A stretch of 64,000 nucleotides of DNA, taken from NCBI RefSeq assembly GCF_030929505.1, contig NZ_JAVFVV010000006.1, positions 248,001 to 312,000 on the forward strand. The letters run 5' to 3'. Below are positions 20,131 to 28,643 of this stretch, one piece after another. The number at the start of each line of letters is the position of its first letter. Positions within the stretch are counted from its first letter, which is position 1. Both the position numbers and the translations under genes were made by a program. The notes under the pieces were generated by a model. It did not search any database and had not been told where the DNA came from. It saw only the letters and a list, made by a program, of their open reading frames with translations. This stretch comes from Mesorhizobium sp. LHD-90. Lineage in GTDB: Bacteria; Pseudomonadota; Alphaproteobacteria; Rhizobiales; Rhizobiaceae.

Positions 20131-20559
20131 ATGCCGGCTGAAAAGCGGACACCTGAGGGTATGTACAACGCGCTGGTCGAGGCGCTGCCCAACGGGCAGC
20201 GGCGGACAGTTGCGCATCTCGAGACATTGGCGACTCGTGTCGACGAGTTGACTCGCGAAATGGTCAAATTCTCCCGCAACCAGATACAGTTGCGGAGCGA
20301 CGTTGCAGAGTTGCGCGCGGAAGTAGACGTAAAGTTGGTCACAATTGACCGCCGCTTCGAGGCAATCCTGGCGCGTCTGGATGAGTTGGATGCGGTAGTC
20401 GACAAGAATGCGGACGATATCCGGAAAATGCGCATCGAGATCGTCGGCCAGTACAACGACATTCTCAATGCCCTTCAGTCCGGGCATCAGGCGAAGCTCG
20501 ATATTGATGAGATCAACGCGCGCCTTGATGAACTGGAACGGCGTGCCGGTCTCAGATAG
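20131..20559 (+). CDS. Small coiled-coil protein within the glp operon
   Basis: A 142-residue soluble protein that is almost entirely helical, with heptad-like spacing of Leu/Ile/Val from about residue 25 to the end (HLETLATRVDELTREMVKFS, then repeated DELD/RLDELE stretches), so probably a coiled coil. No signal peptide, membrane segment or catalytic motif is visible. A GGAGGTG ribosome site lies 6 bp before the ATG. Its base composition is lower in GC than glpV and glpK. Sitting between glpV and glpK it would be co-transcribed with the glycerol genes, but it is not a known part of the operon and may be an insertion. No function assigned. Confidence 0.75.
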   Translation: MPAEKRTPEGMYNALVEALPNGQRRTVAHLETLATRVDELTREMVKFSRNQIQLRSDVAELRAEVDVKLVTIDRRFEAILARLDELDAVVDKNADDIRKMRIEIVGQYNDILNALQSGHQAKLDIDEINARLDELERRAGLR

Positions 20560-20637
20560 CGGTTCTGCCTCCTTATTCACAATGATTTTGACGTCTGGCG
20601 GGCTCTCGTCGTCCCGGATATTCTCGACAGGTATTTG

Positions 20638-22131
20638 ATGTCCAACTTCATCCTCGCCATCGACCAGGGCACCACCTCCACCCGCTCCATCGTCTTCGAC
20701 GGCGCCATGAAGCCGGTGGGAAGCAGCCAGAAGGAATTTTCGCAGCACTATCCGGCGTCCGGCTGGGTCGAGCACGATCCCGACGAGATCTGGGAAACAG
20801 TGCTGTCCTCGATCAGGGGCGCGCTGCATCACGCGAAAATCGAAGCGCGCCAGCTTGCCGGCATCGGCATCACCAACCAGCGCGAGACGGTGGTGATCTG
20901 GGACAAGGCGACGGGAAAGCCGATTCACAACGCCATCGTCTGGCAGGACCGCCGCACCGCGCCGCTCTGCCACAGGCTGAAGGAAGAGGGATTTGAGCCG
21001 AGCTTCACGGCCAGGACCGGGCTGCTGCTCGACCCGTATTTTTCCGGAACCAAGATCGCCTGGCTGCTCGACAATGTCGAGGGCGCACGCCGGCGGGCCG
21101 AGAATGGCGAACTGCTTGCCGGCACCATCGACACGTTCCTGATCTGGCGGCTGACAAAGGGCAAGGCGCACGCCACCGACGCCACCAATGCCTCGCGCAC
21201 CCTGGTCTACAACATCGAGACCAATGCCTGGGACGCGGAACTGCTGAAGATCCTCGACATCCCGGCCGCGCTGCTGCCCGAGGTGAAGGACTGCGCCGAC
21301 GATTTTGGAACAATTGACGAAAAGCTGTTCGGGGCGGCGATAAGAATCCTCGGCGTCGCCGGCGATCAGCATGCAGCCACCATCGGCCAGGCCTGCTTCG
21401 AGCCCGGCATGATGAAGTCGACCTACGGCACCGGCTGCTTCGCCGTGCTCAACACCGGCCGCGACCTCGTGCGGTCGAAGAACCGGCTGCTCTCCACCAT
21501 CGCCTACCGGCTGGACGGGCGGACGACCTATGCGCTGGAAGGGTCGATCTTCATCGCGGGCGCCGCCGTGCAGTGGCTGCGCGACGGCGCGAAGATGATC
21601 GCCAAGGCCGCCGACAGCGGCGAACTCGCCGCAAGGGCCGATCCGGCGCAGGAGGTCTATCTGGTGCCGGCCTTCGTCGGGCTGGGCGCGCCGCATTGGG
21701 ATGCCGAGGCACGCGGCGCCATCTTCGGCCTGACCCGCAATTCCGGCCCGGCCGAGTTCGCGCGCGCAGCGCTGGAATCGGTCGCCTACCAGACCCGCGA
21801 CCTGCTCGACGCGATGAAGAAGGACTGGAGAACCGGCAACGGCAAGACCGTGCTTCGCGTCGACGGCGGCATGGTGGCGTCCGACTGGACCATGCAGCGC
21901 CTGGCCGACATTCTGGACGCGCCGGTCGACCGGCCGACGGTGCTGGAAACCACGGCGCTCGGCGCGGCGTGGCTGGCGGGATCGCGGGCAGGGGTGTGGC
22001 CGGATGCGGCGGCCTTCGCGAAATCCTGGGCGCTCGACCGCCGCTTCGAGCCCGAAATGGACGAGCCTACTCGCAGCCGTAAGCTTGCCGGGTGGCGCGA
22101 CGCCGTGCGCCGTACGCTGAGCACCACGTAA
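20638..22131 (+). CDS. glpK: Glycerol kinase
   Basis: A 497-residue FGGY-family kinase that phosphorylates glycerol with ATP in the cytosol, feeding GlpD. Seen motifs: N-terminal phosphate loop [15 protein letters not shown] (from residue 6), glycerol-site segments INQRET-like [12 protein letters not shown] and [10 protein letters not shown], the FGGY signatures [12 protein letters not shown] and TYGTGCF, and the C-terminal ALGAAWLAG. Length matches the family (about 500). ATG at 20638 is chosen over the adjacent TTG. It is the last gene of the glycerol block. Confidence 0.96.
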   Translation: MSNFILAIDQGTTSTRSIVFDGAMKPVGSSQKEFSQHYPASGWVEHDPDEIWETVLSSIRGALHHAKIEARQLAGIGITNQRETVVIWDKATGKPIHNAIVWQDRRTAPLCHRLKEEGFEPSFTARTGLLLDPYFSGTKIAWLLDNVEGARRRAENGELLAGTIDTFLIWRLTKGKAHATDATNASRTLVYNIETNAWDAELLKILDIPAALLPEVKDCADDFGTIDEKLFGAAIRILGVAGDQHAATIGQACFEPGMMKSTYGTGCFAVLNTGRDLVRSKNRLLSTIAYRLDGRTTYALEGSIFIAGAAVQWLRDGAKMIAKAADSGELAARADPAQEVYLVPAFVGLGAPHWDAEARGAIFGLTRNSGPAEFARAALESVAYQTRDLLDAMKKDWRTGNGKTVLRVDGGMVASDWTMQRLADILDAPVDRPTVLETTALGAAWLAGSRAGVWPDAAAFAKSWALDRRFEPEMDEPTRSRKLAGWRDAVRRTLSTT

Positions 22132-22145
22132 AACTCGCAGGATGC

Positions 22146-22179
22146 AAAGAAAAACCCGCGCCGGAGGCCGGCGCGGGTT
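22146..22179 (-). terminator. Terminator between glpK and BA14K gene
   Basis: A 12-bp perfect stem (22153-22164 and 22168-22179) with a 3-nt loop. On the minus strand it is followed by a T-rich run (TTTTTCTTT), so it is a good terminator for the BA14K gene ending at 22206; it may also stop glpK transcripts from the other side. Confidence 0.75.
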
Positions 22180-22205
22180 CGCTGTTCAGATGCTTCCCGG
22201 CACCA

Positions 22206-22751
22206 TCAATAATCGTAGGGCGAGACGCACTGCTGGCGCGGGCCGTTATAGGGCTGGAACGTGTTGTCGTAGGCTCGGTACGAGCGATAGCGGTTGTAGC
22301 ACCACTGCGTGTGCGATCCGCCTTCACGCACAACGACGCGTGGCTCGCTGGCGATCGCGCCGCCGAGGATCGCGCCGGCCGCGAAGGCCGCTGCCGGATA
22401 CCAGAAGCCGTCGTCGTAGCGACGGTATCCAGGACGATAGTAGTCGTAGCCCCGATGGCCACGATAATAGCCGCGCCTCCCGTCGCGTCGCCAGTCGCGT
22501 CTCGCTTCACGGCGGTCCCGGCGCCATTCCCGCCGGTCCCGACGGTTGTCTCGACGCCATTCGCGCCGGTCACGACGTGCCTCACGGCGCCACTTGCGGC
22601 GCTCGCTGTTCTGGACCTGGATGACGTCGCCCTGGGCCTTCACGGCGGTTTGCGGGACGTAAACCGGCGCTGCCTGGACCGGCGCGAGGCCGACCAGGGT
22701 AACCGAAAAGGCCAGCGCCGTGGCGCAAAGGCCAGATAGGAATTTCCTCAT
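22206..22751 (-). CDS. BA14K family protein, arginine-rich (1)
   Basis: A 181-residue exported protein. Signal peptide [20 protein letters not shown] ends near VQAA (residues 26-29). Next comes a highly basic stretch of alternating Arg/Asp/Trp-containing units ([16 protein letters not shown] type, about 50-95), a Tyr/Gly-rich link ([16 protein letters not shown]), a glycine-zipper-like hydrophobic helix ([15 protein letters not shown]) and a C-terminal BA14K domain ([29 protein letters not shown]). BA14K was described as a Brucella immunoreactive protein with lectin-like activity. The layout suggests an envelope protein held by one membrane helix. Confidence 0.85.
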   Translation of the reverse strand: MRKFLSGLCATALAFSVTLVGLAPVQAAPVYVPQTAVKAQGDVIQVQNSERRKWRREARRDRREWRRDNRRDRREWRRDRREARRDWRRDGRRGYYRGHRGYDYYRPGYRRYDDGFWYPAAAFAAGAILGGAIASEPRVVVREGGSHTQWCYNRYRSYRAYDNTFQPYNGPRQQCVSPYDY

Positions 22752-22959
22752 ATCATGTTCCTCGCGGTGGATTGCGTCCCTATGCAGCGGCAAACGGGCG
22801 GAAAGATGATTTCGTTCCCGTATTACAGAAGTTTAACATCGTAGTGCAAGCCGGTGGCCGCTAATCCGCCAGCTTCGACTCCGCGTTGTGCCAGGCAGTC
22901 GCGCCGAAACCGCGCCGGCGGACCGGCGCGGCAATCGCGGCAATTTCGCGCTTCAATCG

Positions 22960-23670
22960 TCAACCATAAGGCGAGATGCACGCCCGGCGCGGTCCGTTGT
23001 AGGGCTGGAAGGTGTTGTCGTAGGCGCGATAAGACCGGTAGCGGTTCGCGCACCACTCCTCATGCGAGCCGCCCTCCACGATCACTTCACGCGGCTGCGA
23101 ATTGGCGATGGCACCGGTGATCAGGGCGCCGGCCACGAAGGCGGCAGCCGGATACCAGAAACCGTCGTCGTAGCGGCGATAGCCCGGCCGATAGTCCCGA
23201 TACCCGCGATAGCCCCGGTAGTAGCCGTAGCGTTCGTCCCTGTCCCTGCGGGCTTCGCGGCGGTCCCGGCGATCCTCCCGCCATTCCTCACGGCGCTCTT
23301 CCCTTGCCTCGAGCCATTCCTCGCGGCGCTCACGCCTCGCCTCGCGCCAGTCTTCCTGGCGGTCGCGGCGCGCTTCACGGCGATCCTCGCGGTTGCGCTC
23401 GCGGCGGACCTCCCTGCGGTCATCGCTGCGGTCGCGGCGCGCGTCCTGCCGTTCCTCTTGCGCCTTCTTGCGGCGGAACTCCTTGTTGATCTTGTCGCGG
23501 CGCCTTTTGAGGACGTCGTCATCGTTGTCCTGGACCTTGATGATGCCCGGGCCGGGCACCGCCGCCGGCGCGTTCGGGGCGATCGGCGCCGCGAAGACCG
23601 GCGCCATGCCGGTGGCGGCGAGCGCGACCGCAAGGCTGCTCGTACAGAGGCCTGATAGAAGCGTTTTCAT
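22960..23670 (-). CDS. BA14K family protein, arginine-rich (2)
   Basis: A 236-residue paralogue of the neighbouring BA14K gene, same order: signal peptide ([20 protein letters not shown], cleavage near VFAA), a basic linker, an extended Arg/Glu/Asp repeat region (about 65-160, longer than in copy 1), [20 protein letters not shown], and the C-terminal BA14K domain ([29 protein letters not shown]). The near identity of the last 80 residues with copy 1 shows a tandem duplication, with most divergence in the repeat region. The ATG at 23670 is chosen because it begins a signal peptide; longer in-frame extensions have no such feature. Confidence 0.85.
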   Translation of the reverse strand: MKTLLSGLCTSSLAVALAATGMAPVFAAPIAPNAPAAVPGPGIIKVQDNDDDVLKRRRDKINKEFRRKKAQEERQDARRDRSDDRREVRRERNREDRREARRDRQEDWREARRERREEWLEAREERREEWREDRRDRREARRDRDERYGYYRGYRGYRDYRPGYRRYDDGFWYPAAAFVAGALITGAIANSQPREVIVEGGSHEEWCANRYRSYRAYDNTFQPYNGPRRACISPYG

Positions 23671-23752
23671 GACTGTCTCCTTCCGGGGCAGGGATTCTTG
23701 CTCCGCCAACGGCACCCGCTGCGGATGGTTCCAACATTTCCGGATGACGTCA

Positions 23753-23786
23753 GAGCGTGTCGCGCCCGATCGGGTGCGACACGCTC
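23753..23786. repeat. Cruciform-forming inverted repeat
   Basis: Perfect 11-bp arms (GAGCGTGTCGC at 23753-23763, GCGACACGCTC at 23776-23786) enclose a 12-nt loop that is itself palindromic (CCCGATCGGG). It lies between two divergent genes, so it is not a terminator for either. It resembles short intergenic repeats of rhizobia. Confidence 0.7.
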
Positions 23787-23880
23787 CCGGTTTTCGCTCC
23801 ACCATCTTTGGACATGGACAGCCATTGAGCCGAAAGGCATTCCTGCGTTATGCCGCGTCTGAAAGGCCCAGGAGATCTCC

Positions 23881-24462
23881 GTGCAGGACCGCATTCGCAT
23901 CGATAGCGTCGAGCTATTGTCCGACAACTGGGGTGTGTTGAAGAAAACCACCTTCGACTATCGCAATTCGAAGGGCGCATGGGAAAAGCATGTCCGAGAG
24001 ACCTACGACCGCGGCCATGGCGCGACGGTGCTTCCCTTCGATCCCGGACGCAGCACGGTGCTGCTGGTCCGGCAGTTCCGCTTTCCGGCCTATGTCGAGG
24101 GTCATGCAGAGCCGCTGCTCGAGGCCTGCGCCGGCTTGCTCGACGCAGACGACCCGGAGACCTGCGCCCGCCGCGAGGCGGAAGAGGAGCTTGGCTACCG
24201 GCTGAGCGACCTGAGGCTGGTGATGATGCCGTTCATGAGCCCCGGCAGCGTCACCGAGAGGCTTGCCTTCTTCACCGCTCACTATTCCGTTGCCGACAAG
24301 GTGTCCGACGGTGGCGGCCATGCCGGCGAGGGCGAGGACATCGAGGTGGTCGAAATGCCGCTGGAAGAGGCTTATCGCGCCTGTCTCGACGGTCGCATCG
24401 TCGATGCCAAGACAATCATCCTGGTCCAGCATCTGATGCTCACCGAGCAGCGGACGGCATAG
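23881..24462 (+). CDS. nudK: Nudix hydrolase, NudK-like (GDP-mannose pyrophosphatase type)
   Basis: A 193-residue Nudix enzyme. The Nudix box is recognisable as G(5)..REAEEELGY (GLLDADDPETCARREAEEEL from about residue 86), with the REx2-EExGx pattern that binds Mg2+. The N-terminal VELLSDNWGVLKKTTFDYRN and the MPFMSPGSVTERLAFFTAHY segment match the NudK/ADP-ribose pyrophosphatase branch, which hydrolyses sugar nucleotides such as GDP-mannose. The start is GTG at 23881. Substrate is inferred from family resemblance. Confidence 0.85.
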   Translation: MQDRIRIDSVELLSDNWGVLKKTTFDYRNSKGAWEKHVRETYDRGHGATVLPFDPGRSTVLLVRQFRFPAYVEGHAEPLLEACAGLLDADDPETCARREAEEELGYRLSDLRLVMMPFMSPGSVTERLAFFTAHYSVADKVSDGGGHAGEGEDIEVVEMPLEEAYRACLDGRIVDAKTIILVQHLMLTEQRTA

Positions 24463-24483
24463 CCACGATTTCGTCGGGATCAG

Positions 24484-25956
24484 ATGCCAGTCCGCGTCGC
24501 GGGACCGAACGGCGTGAAGGACTGGATCGTGAAATTCGGCGCGGACACCGGCCTCCTTGCCCGCATCCTGTTTTCCGGATTGGGCCTGTTCGCGTTCAGC
24601 GAACCAGCCAACGCCGACCTGTCCGAACGCACCGAATGGAATCGCCCGTCCAGCGTCGCCATGGGCGACATTCCTGCCGAGTTGGCGTTGCCGCGCGTCT
24701 ATCTCGACGGAGACAGCCGCGCCGACCTGGCTTCCAACGACGGCCGGACGACGACCCAGGGCTGGCTGTGGTGGCTGCAGCTCATGACCGGCGCGCGATT
24801 CGACTTCCAGCCCAGCTATAATTTCGCCTTGAGCGGATCGAGTAGCGAGAAGGTCCGCGACGGCGCGGTCGACCTGCGGGGCCAGCCGCCGGGTTATGTC
24901 GTGTCGATCGTCGACACCAACGACCGCACGGCGGGCTGGTCCGCCGCGCGCACCATCGCGGCGCTCGCGGACTATCAGGCAAAAATCCTCTCCTACGGCC
25001 ACAGGCTGATCTGGATCGCCGGCACCCCGCGCGGCGACGGCACGCCGGACGGCGTCCGCCGCACCCTGTCGGGCGCCGAACTTGCCGACGCCCTGCAGGT
25101 CCGTGCGTGGTTCCTGGCGCAAGCCTCGGTAAAGAGCGTCCACGTCGCCGATCCCTGGCCGCTGATGCTCGACCACGACAGTGCGCAAGGCCGCGCCCGC
25201 GACGGCATCCTGCGCGACGGGCTGCATTGGGGGCCGGTCGGCGCCAGGCTGGTAGCGCAAGCGCTGACGCCGGTTTTCGACACTCTGCTCGAGCCGCGCG
25301 CGCGGCTCGTCATGTCCAATGACGACCTCTATTCGGTGGCCAATCCCGGCGGATCGCTTGTCGCCAATCCCATGTTTTCGGGAAGCGGCGGCATGCTTGG
25401 CGCGGGCTGTTCCGGCGACCTTGCGGACGGCTGGTCGGCCGAAGCCGGGCAGGGGATGTCGGCCGTCTTCAGCAAGGTGACGATCGACGGCGACGAGTGG
25501 CAGCAGGTGGTCGTGTCCGGTGCGCCGCTGGCGCCGAATGCCGGCGGCGATCCCCTCGATCCGACGCCGGTCTCGCTCGTCGTTTCGGCGGACATCGACC
25601 CTCTCGACCTTGCCCAAGGCGACCGTTTTGAAACATTGGGGGCGATCGAACTGGACCCGGGATCGTCGGGCCTGCGGGGCGTTGCGCTCTATTCGTCCTA
25701 TACGACGGCCGAAGGGACCGTGACGCTGGCGGCGGGGGAGCCCACACTGGCGCGCTCGCAGGTCAATCTTGACCTGCCGCCGGAGGCGGTCTCGGGCGTC
25801 GCCGTCGTGCCGCGCACGGTACCGCTGCCGGAGGACGTGGAAGCGGCCTCGGTGAAAATCGTCATCAGCGGCGTGCCGCACAGCCCGCGTCTTAAAGACG
25901 TGCCGATCTCCGCGACGCTGCGTTTCCGCGCCGTCAGCGCCCACAAGGGTGGCTGA
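24484..25956 (+). CDS. SGNH/GDSL-like protein with C-terminal beta domain
   Basis: A 490-residue protein. Residues about 78-290 look like an SGNH hydrolase: block I is YLDGDSRADLASND (GDS, nucleophile Ser near 78) and the last block is DGLHWGPVGARLVAQAL (Asp-x-x-His). The C-terminal about 180 residues are beta-rich, without visible motif, and may be a carbohydrate- or polymer-binding jelly-roll. An internal GTG at 24529 would give a signal peptide (KFGADTGLLARILFSGLGLF, ending PANA), so secretion is possible; with the ATG at 24484 there would be a 15-residue extension before it. The likely role is esterase or deacetylase action on a surface polymer. Substrate unknown. Confidence 0.7.
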   Translation: MPVRVAGPNGVKDWIVKFGADTGLLARILFSGLGLFAFSEPANADLSERTEWNRPSSVAMGDIPAELALPRVYLDGDSRADLASNDGRTTTQGWLWWLQLMTGARFDFQPSYNFALSGSSSEKVRDGAVDLRGQPPGYVVSIVDTNDRTAGWSAARTIAALADYQAKILSYGHRLIWIAGTPRGDGTPDGVRRTLSGAELADALQVRAWFLAQASVKSVHVADPWPLMLDHDSAQGRARDGILRDGLHWGPVGARLVAQALTPVFDTLLEPRARLVMSNDDLYSVANPGGSLVANPMFSGSGGMLGAGCSGDLADGWSAEAGQGMSAVFSKVTIDGDEWQQVVVSGAPLAPNAGGDPLDPTPVSLVVSADIDPLDLAQGDRFETLGAIELDPGSSGLRGVALYSSYTTAEGTVTLAAGEPTLARSQVNLDLPPEAVSGVAVVPRTVPLPEDVEAASVKIVISGVPHSPRLKDVPISATLRFRAVSAHKGG

Positions 25957-26136
25957 CCCGGCCCGGCAGGCGACCAAATCGGGCGAGGGGGAGCCGCACG
26001 AATGCCGGTCGCACGGACGCGCCTTGCGCGATTCCGTGGAAATCTTGCCGGCCTCGGAAGAATTTTTCCTGGATCGACAGTTTTTGGGAACAGGATTATT
26101 GGCTTCGAAGCCGAATCATCCCCATATAGACAGCAT

Positions 26137-26237
26137 CACCCGGCGGTTCTCCTCCCATTGTCGCCGGGTGGTGTTCCCCTCTGGAGGTTTTTTGACCTTC
26201 AATTTGGCCGGGCCGTTTTCGAGCCCGGCCTTTTTTT
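26137..26237 (+). ncRNA. Candidate small RNA, mmgR/suhB-like
   Basis: A gene-free interval holds two structured segments in a row: a 9-bp stem CACCCGGCG (26137-26145) / CGCCGGGTG (26162-26170) whose loop carries TTCTCCTCCC, then an unpaired CCCCTCTGG, a six-T run (26188-26193), and a strong second hairpin with seven T residues (26206-26237). A TATAGA -10-like box lies at 26125-26130. Unpaired CUCCUCCC-type motifs in hairpin loops are typical of the alphaproteobacterial mmgR (suhB, alpha-r8) small RNA family, which likely pairs with ribosome-binding sites of mRNAs. Recognition is by eye, so the family name is tentative; transcription could end at either T run. Confidence 0.5.
26206..26237 (+). 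terminator. Rho-independent terminator
   Basis: GGCCGGGC, a 9-nt loop, GCCCGGCC and then seven T residues. A classical terminator on the plus strand, just before the convergent hydratase gene. Confidence 0.85.
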
Positions 26238-26253
26238 GGTTCGCAACCAGGAA

Positions 26254-27105
26254 CTACGGTTTAGCGGTCGCTTCCATATGGATCGCACCGCTTTGGCCCT
26301 GCGTCCAATACGTGCCCGCCTCGGCGCCCGCGCCCTGCCGGACGAAAATGTCCGGCCCCGCGATCGCCGGCGACAGGCCGCGATAGTCGAATTTGCGTGG
26401 CGGCGCGCCGATCGCCGTCGCGGCCAAGTTGAACAGCAGCGTCGCCTGGATCGGCCCATGGACCACCAAGCCGGCATAACCTTCCACCTCGGTCGCGTAG
26501 GGCAGGTCGTAGTGGATGCGGTGCCCGTTGAAGGTGATGGCCGAATAGCGGAACAGCAGGACGGGCGAGGTCGGCGCCGAAAGCGACCGGCTGTGCGGCC
26601 TGGCCGCCGGCTGCACGCCAGCCGTCGCCGGCCGCCCCGGAGCCGGTTTTGCCGCTTCGCGATAGACGATGTCGTGCCTTTCGCGGATCGCCGCGCCGCG
26701 TTCGCTCGAATAGACGTGCTCGACAGCGACGAACCACAGTTCCCCGGATCTTCCGGTCTTGTGCGTCACGTCGGCGATGGTCGAGCGGCGGCGGATCCGG
26801 TCGCCGATCCGCAACGCGCCAAGCGTTTCGATCGAGCCGCCTGCCCACATGCGGCGTGGCTGCGGCACCGGCGGCAGGTCGCGGTTCTTTGCGGGGTGGC
26901 CGTCGGGCCCTAGCTCCGCCATGGTGGCGATCGCGGGGGAAAGGCACCAGTGGATGCCGAGCGGCGCGGCGCCTTCTGCTACAGGCGCGAGATGTTGTCC
27001 GAAAATGGCGCGAAAACTGGCTGCGAGCCGCTCCGTAAGAACGTCCTCGCTCTCGGACGCGCGGCCGATCCAGTCCGCAAAAGGCTTTTCGATGTCTTCA
27101 GGCAA
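26254..27105 (-). CDS. MaoC-like hydratase, mesaconyl-C4-CoA hydratase type
   Basis: A 283-residue protein with two hot-dog halves. The N-terminal half resembles FAS1-like dehydratase domains (MWAGGSIETLGALRIGDRIR), and the C-terminal half carries the MaoC hydratase features (FNGHRIHYDLPYATEVEGYAG, then LVVHGPIQATLL, with the catalytic Asp and His in HRIHYD). This architecture is that of mesaconyl-C4-CoA (3-methylfumaryl-CoA) and itaconyl-CoA hydratases. It is on the same strand as the acyl-CoA dehydrogenase and CoA-transferase, separated by a repeat. The substrate is inferred from family resemblance and neighbours. Confidence 0.8.
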   Translation of the reverse strand: MPEDIEKPFADWIGRASESEDVLTERLAASFRAIFGQHLAPVAEGAAPLGIHWCLSPAIATMAELGPDGHPAKNRDLPPVPQPRRMWAGGSIETLGALRIGDRIRRRSTIADVTHKTGRSGELWFVAVEHVYSSERGAAIRERHDIVYREAAKPAPGRPATAGVQPAARPHSRSLSAPTSPVLLFRYSAITFNGHRIHYDLPYATEVEGYAGLVVHGPIQATLLFNLAATAIGAPPRKFDYRGLSPAIAGPDIFVRQGAGAEAGTYWTQGQSGAIHMEATAKP

Positions 27106-27165
27106 GGTGCTGCTCCTCGGTCGTTCTTTTGCTCAGGGTGTGCCGAGATTCGCACGTCAGCGACC

Positions 27166-27428
27166 CCCTCTCTTGCGATTTCTAACACTTACCCTCACCG
27201 CGCCCTTCGGGCTTGCTCGGCTAAGATGTTGAAATCGCTTTCTCCCCCGCCGAGGGGGAGATAGAGCGCTGCCGTAACCTCGCCGCAAATCGCCAACGTT
27301 GGAGACTAGCGGAAATGGCGGAGCGCGATATCTCTCCCCTTGCGGGAGAGATAGCGATTTCAACATCTTAGCTGGAGCAGGGCGAAGCCCGTCAGCGCAA
27401 GCTAAGTGTTAGAAATCGCAAGTGAGGG
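27166..27428. repeat. 263-bp nested inverted repeat
   Basis: Outer arms of 26 bp (27166-27191 and 27403-27428, one mismatch, containing GCGATTTCTAACACTTA) enclose inner 18-bp perfect arms (27221-27238 and 27354-27371, CTAAGATGTTGAAATCGC). The middle holds further short GGGGGAGAT-type repeats. It lies in the 377-bp gap between the hydratase and acyl-CoA dehydrogenase genes and contains no supported ORF. The structure is like that of a miniature inverted-repeat element or rhizobial intergenic repeat. Confidence 0.85.
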
Positions 27429-27482
27429 GCTTTCCCGCCACCTGAATTTCAACGGACCCAAAACCTCCTCCTCGATAAGAGC

Positions 27483-28643
27483 TCAATACGAGCGCGGCAT
27501 GCCCAGCACATGTTCGGAAAGGAAAGACAGGATCAGATTGGTGGAGATCGGCGCCACCTGGTAGAGGCGCGTCTCGCGGAATTTGCGCTCGACGTCGTAT
27601 TCCTCGGCGAAGCCGAACCCGCCATGCGTCTGGATGGCGGCGTTGGCGGCTTCGTTGGAGGCGTCGGCGGCCAGCATCTTGGCCATGTTGGCTTCCGCGC
27701 CGCAGTCGCGCCCGGCCTCGTAGAGGCGGGCGGCCTCCTTCACCATCAGCTCGGCGGCACGCATGTTTGCGTAGGCACGCGCGATCGGGAACTGCACGCC
27801 CTGGTTGGCGCCGATCGGCCGGCCGAACACGGTACGCTCCCTGGCATAGGACGCGGCCTTTTCGATCAGCCACTTTGCGTCGCCGACGCATTCGGCGGCG
27901 ATCAGGATGCGCTCGGCGTTCATTCCCGACAGGATGTAGCGAAACCCCTTGCCCTCCTCGCCGACAAGGTTTTCGCTGGGCACGCGGACGTTGTCGAAGA
28001 ACACTTCGGTGGTGGAGTGGTTCATCATCGTGCGGATCGGCCGGATGCTCAGGCCGCTCTTCATCGCCTCACGCATGTCGAGGATGAAGACCGACAGCCC
28101 GTCGGTGCGCTTCACCACCTCTTCGCGCGGCGTGGTGCGGGCGAGCAGTAGCATCAGGTCGGAATGTTCCGCCCGGCTGGTCCAGATTTTTTGGCCGTTG
28201 ACGATATAGTGGTCGCCGTCCCTGCGGGCGAAGGTGCGGATCGAACTGGTGTCGGTGCCGCTGGTCGGCTCGGTGACGCCGAAAGCCTGGAGGCGGAGTT
28301 CGCCGGAGGCGATGCCGGGGAGGTAGCGCGCCTTCTGGTCGGCGCTGCCGTGGCGCAGCACCGTACCCATGATGTACATCTGCGCGTGGCAGGCCGCGCC
28401 GTTGCAGCCGGCCCGCTGGATCTCCTCCAGCACGGCGGCTGCTGCCGACAGCGTCAGTCCCGCGCCGCCATATTCCTCAGGGATGAGCGTCGCCAGATAG
28501 CCGGCCTCGGTGAGCGCGGCGACGAACTCGGCGGGATAGGAACGGCTGGCATCGAGCCTGCGCCAGTATTCACCGGGAAACCGTTCGCAGAGCTTGCGGA
28601 CGGCGTCGCGGATTTCGCGATGGTCTTCGGCCTCGAAGCTCAC
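27483..28643 (-). CDS. Acyl-CoA dehydrogenase
   Basis: A 386-residue FAD enzyme of the acyl-CoA dehydrogenase family. The FAD/substrate segments are seen: FGVTEPTSGTDTSSIRTFAR (about 133-152) and VNGQKIWTSRAEHSDLML; the C-terminal QTHGGFGFAEEYDVERKFRE (about 341-360) is where many members keep the catalytic Glu and FAD contacts. Its start overlaps the stop of the CoA-transferase gene (ATGA), so translation is coupled. The pair probably activates and then oxidises a carboxylic acid CoA ester, with the nearby MaoC-type enzyme hydrating the product; the substrate is unknown. Confidence 0.92.
   Translation of the reverse strand: MSFEAEDHREIRDAVRKLCERFPGEYWRRLDASRSYPAEFVAALTEAGYLATLIPEEYGGAGLTLSAAAAVLEEIQRAGCNGAACHAQMYIMGTVLRHGSADQKARYLPGIASGELRLQAFGVTEPTSGTDTSSIRTFARRDGDHYIVNGQKIWTSRAEHSDLMLLLARTTPREEVVKRTDGLSVFILDMREAMKSGLSIRPIRTMMNHSTTEVFFDNVRVPSENLVGEEGKGFRYILSGMNAERILIAAECVGDAKWLIEKAASYARERTVFGRPIGANQGVQFPIARAYANMRAAELMVKEAARLYEAGRDCGAEANMAKMLAADASNEAANAAIQTHGGFGFAEEYDVERKFRETRLYQVAPISTNLILSFLSEHVLGMPRSY

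Noticed and set aside
23914-25977. A 687-codon open frame antisense to nudK and the SGNH gene
   Set aside because: Antisense shadow; the sense genes carry recognisable motifs.
27166-27428. CRISPR-like array
   Set aside because: The repeats are inverted and nested, not regularly spaced direct repeats with unique spacers.
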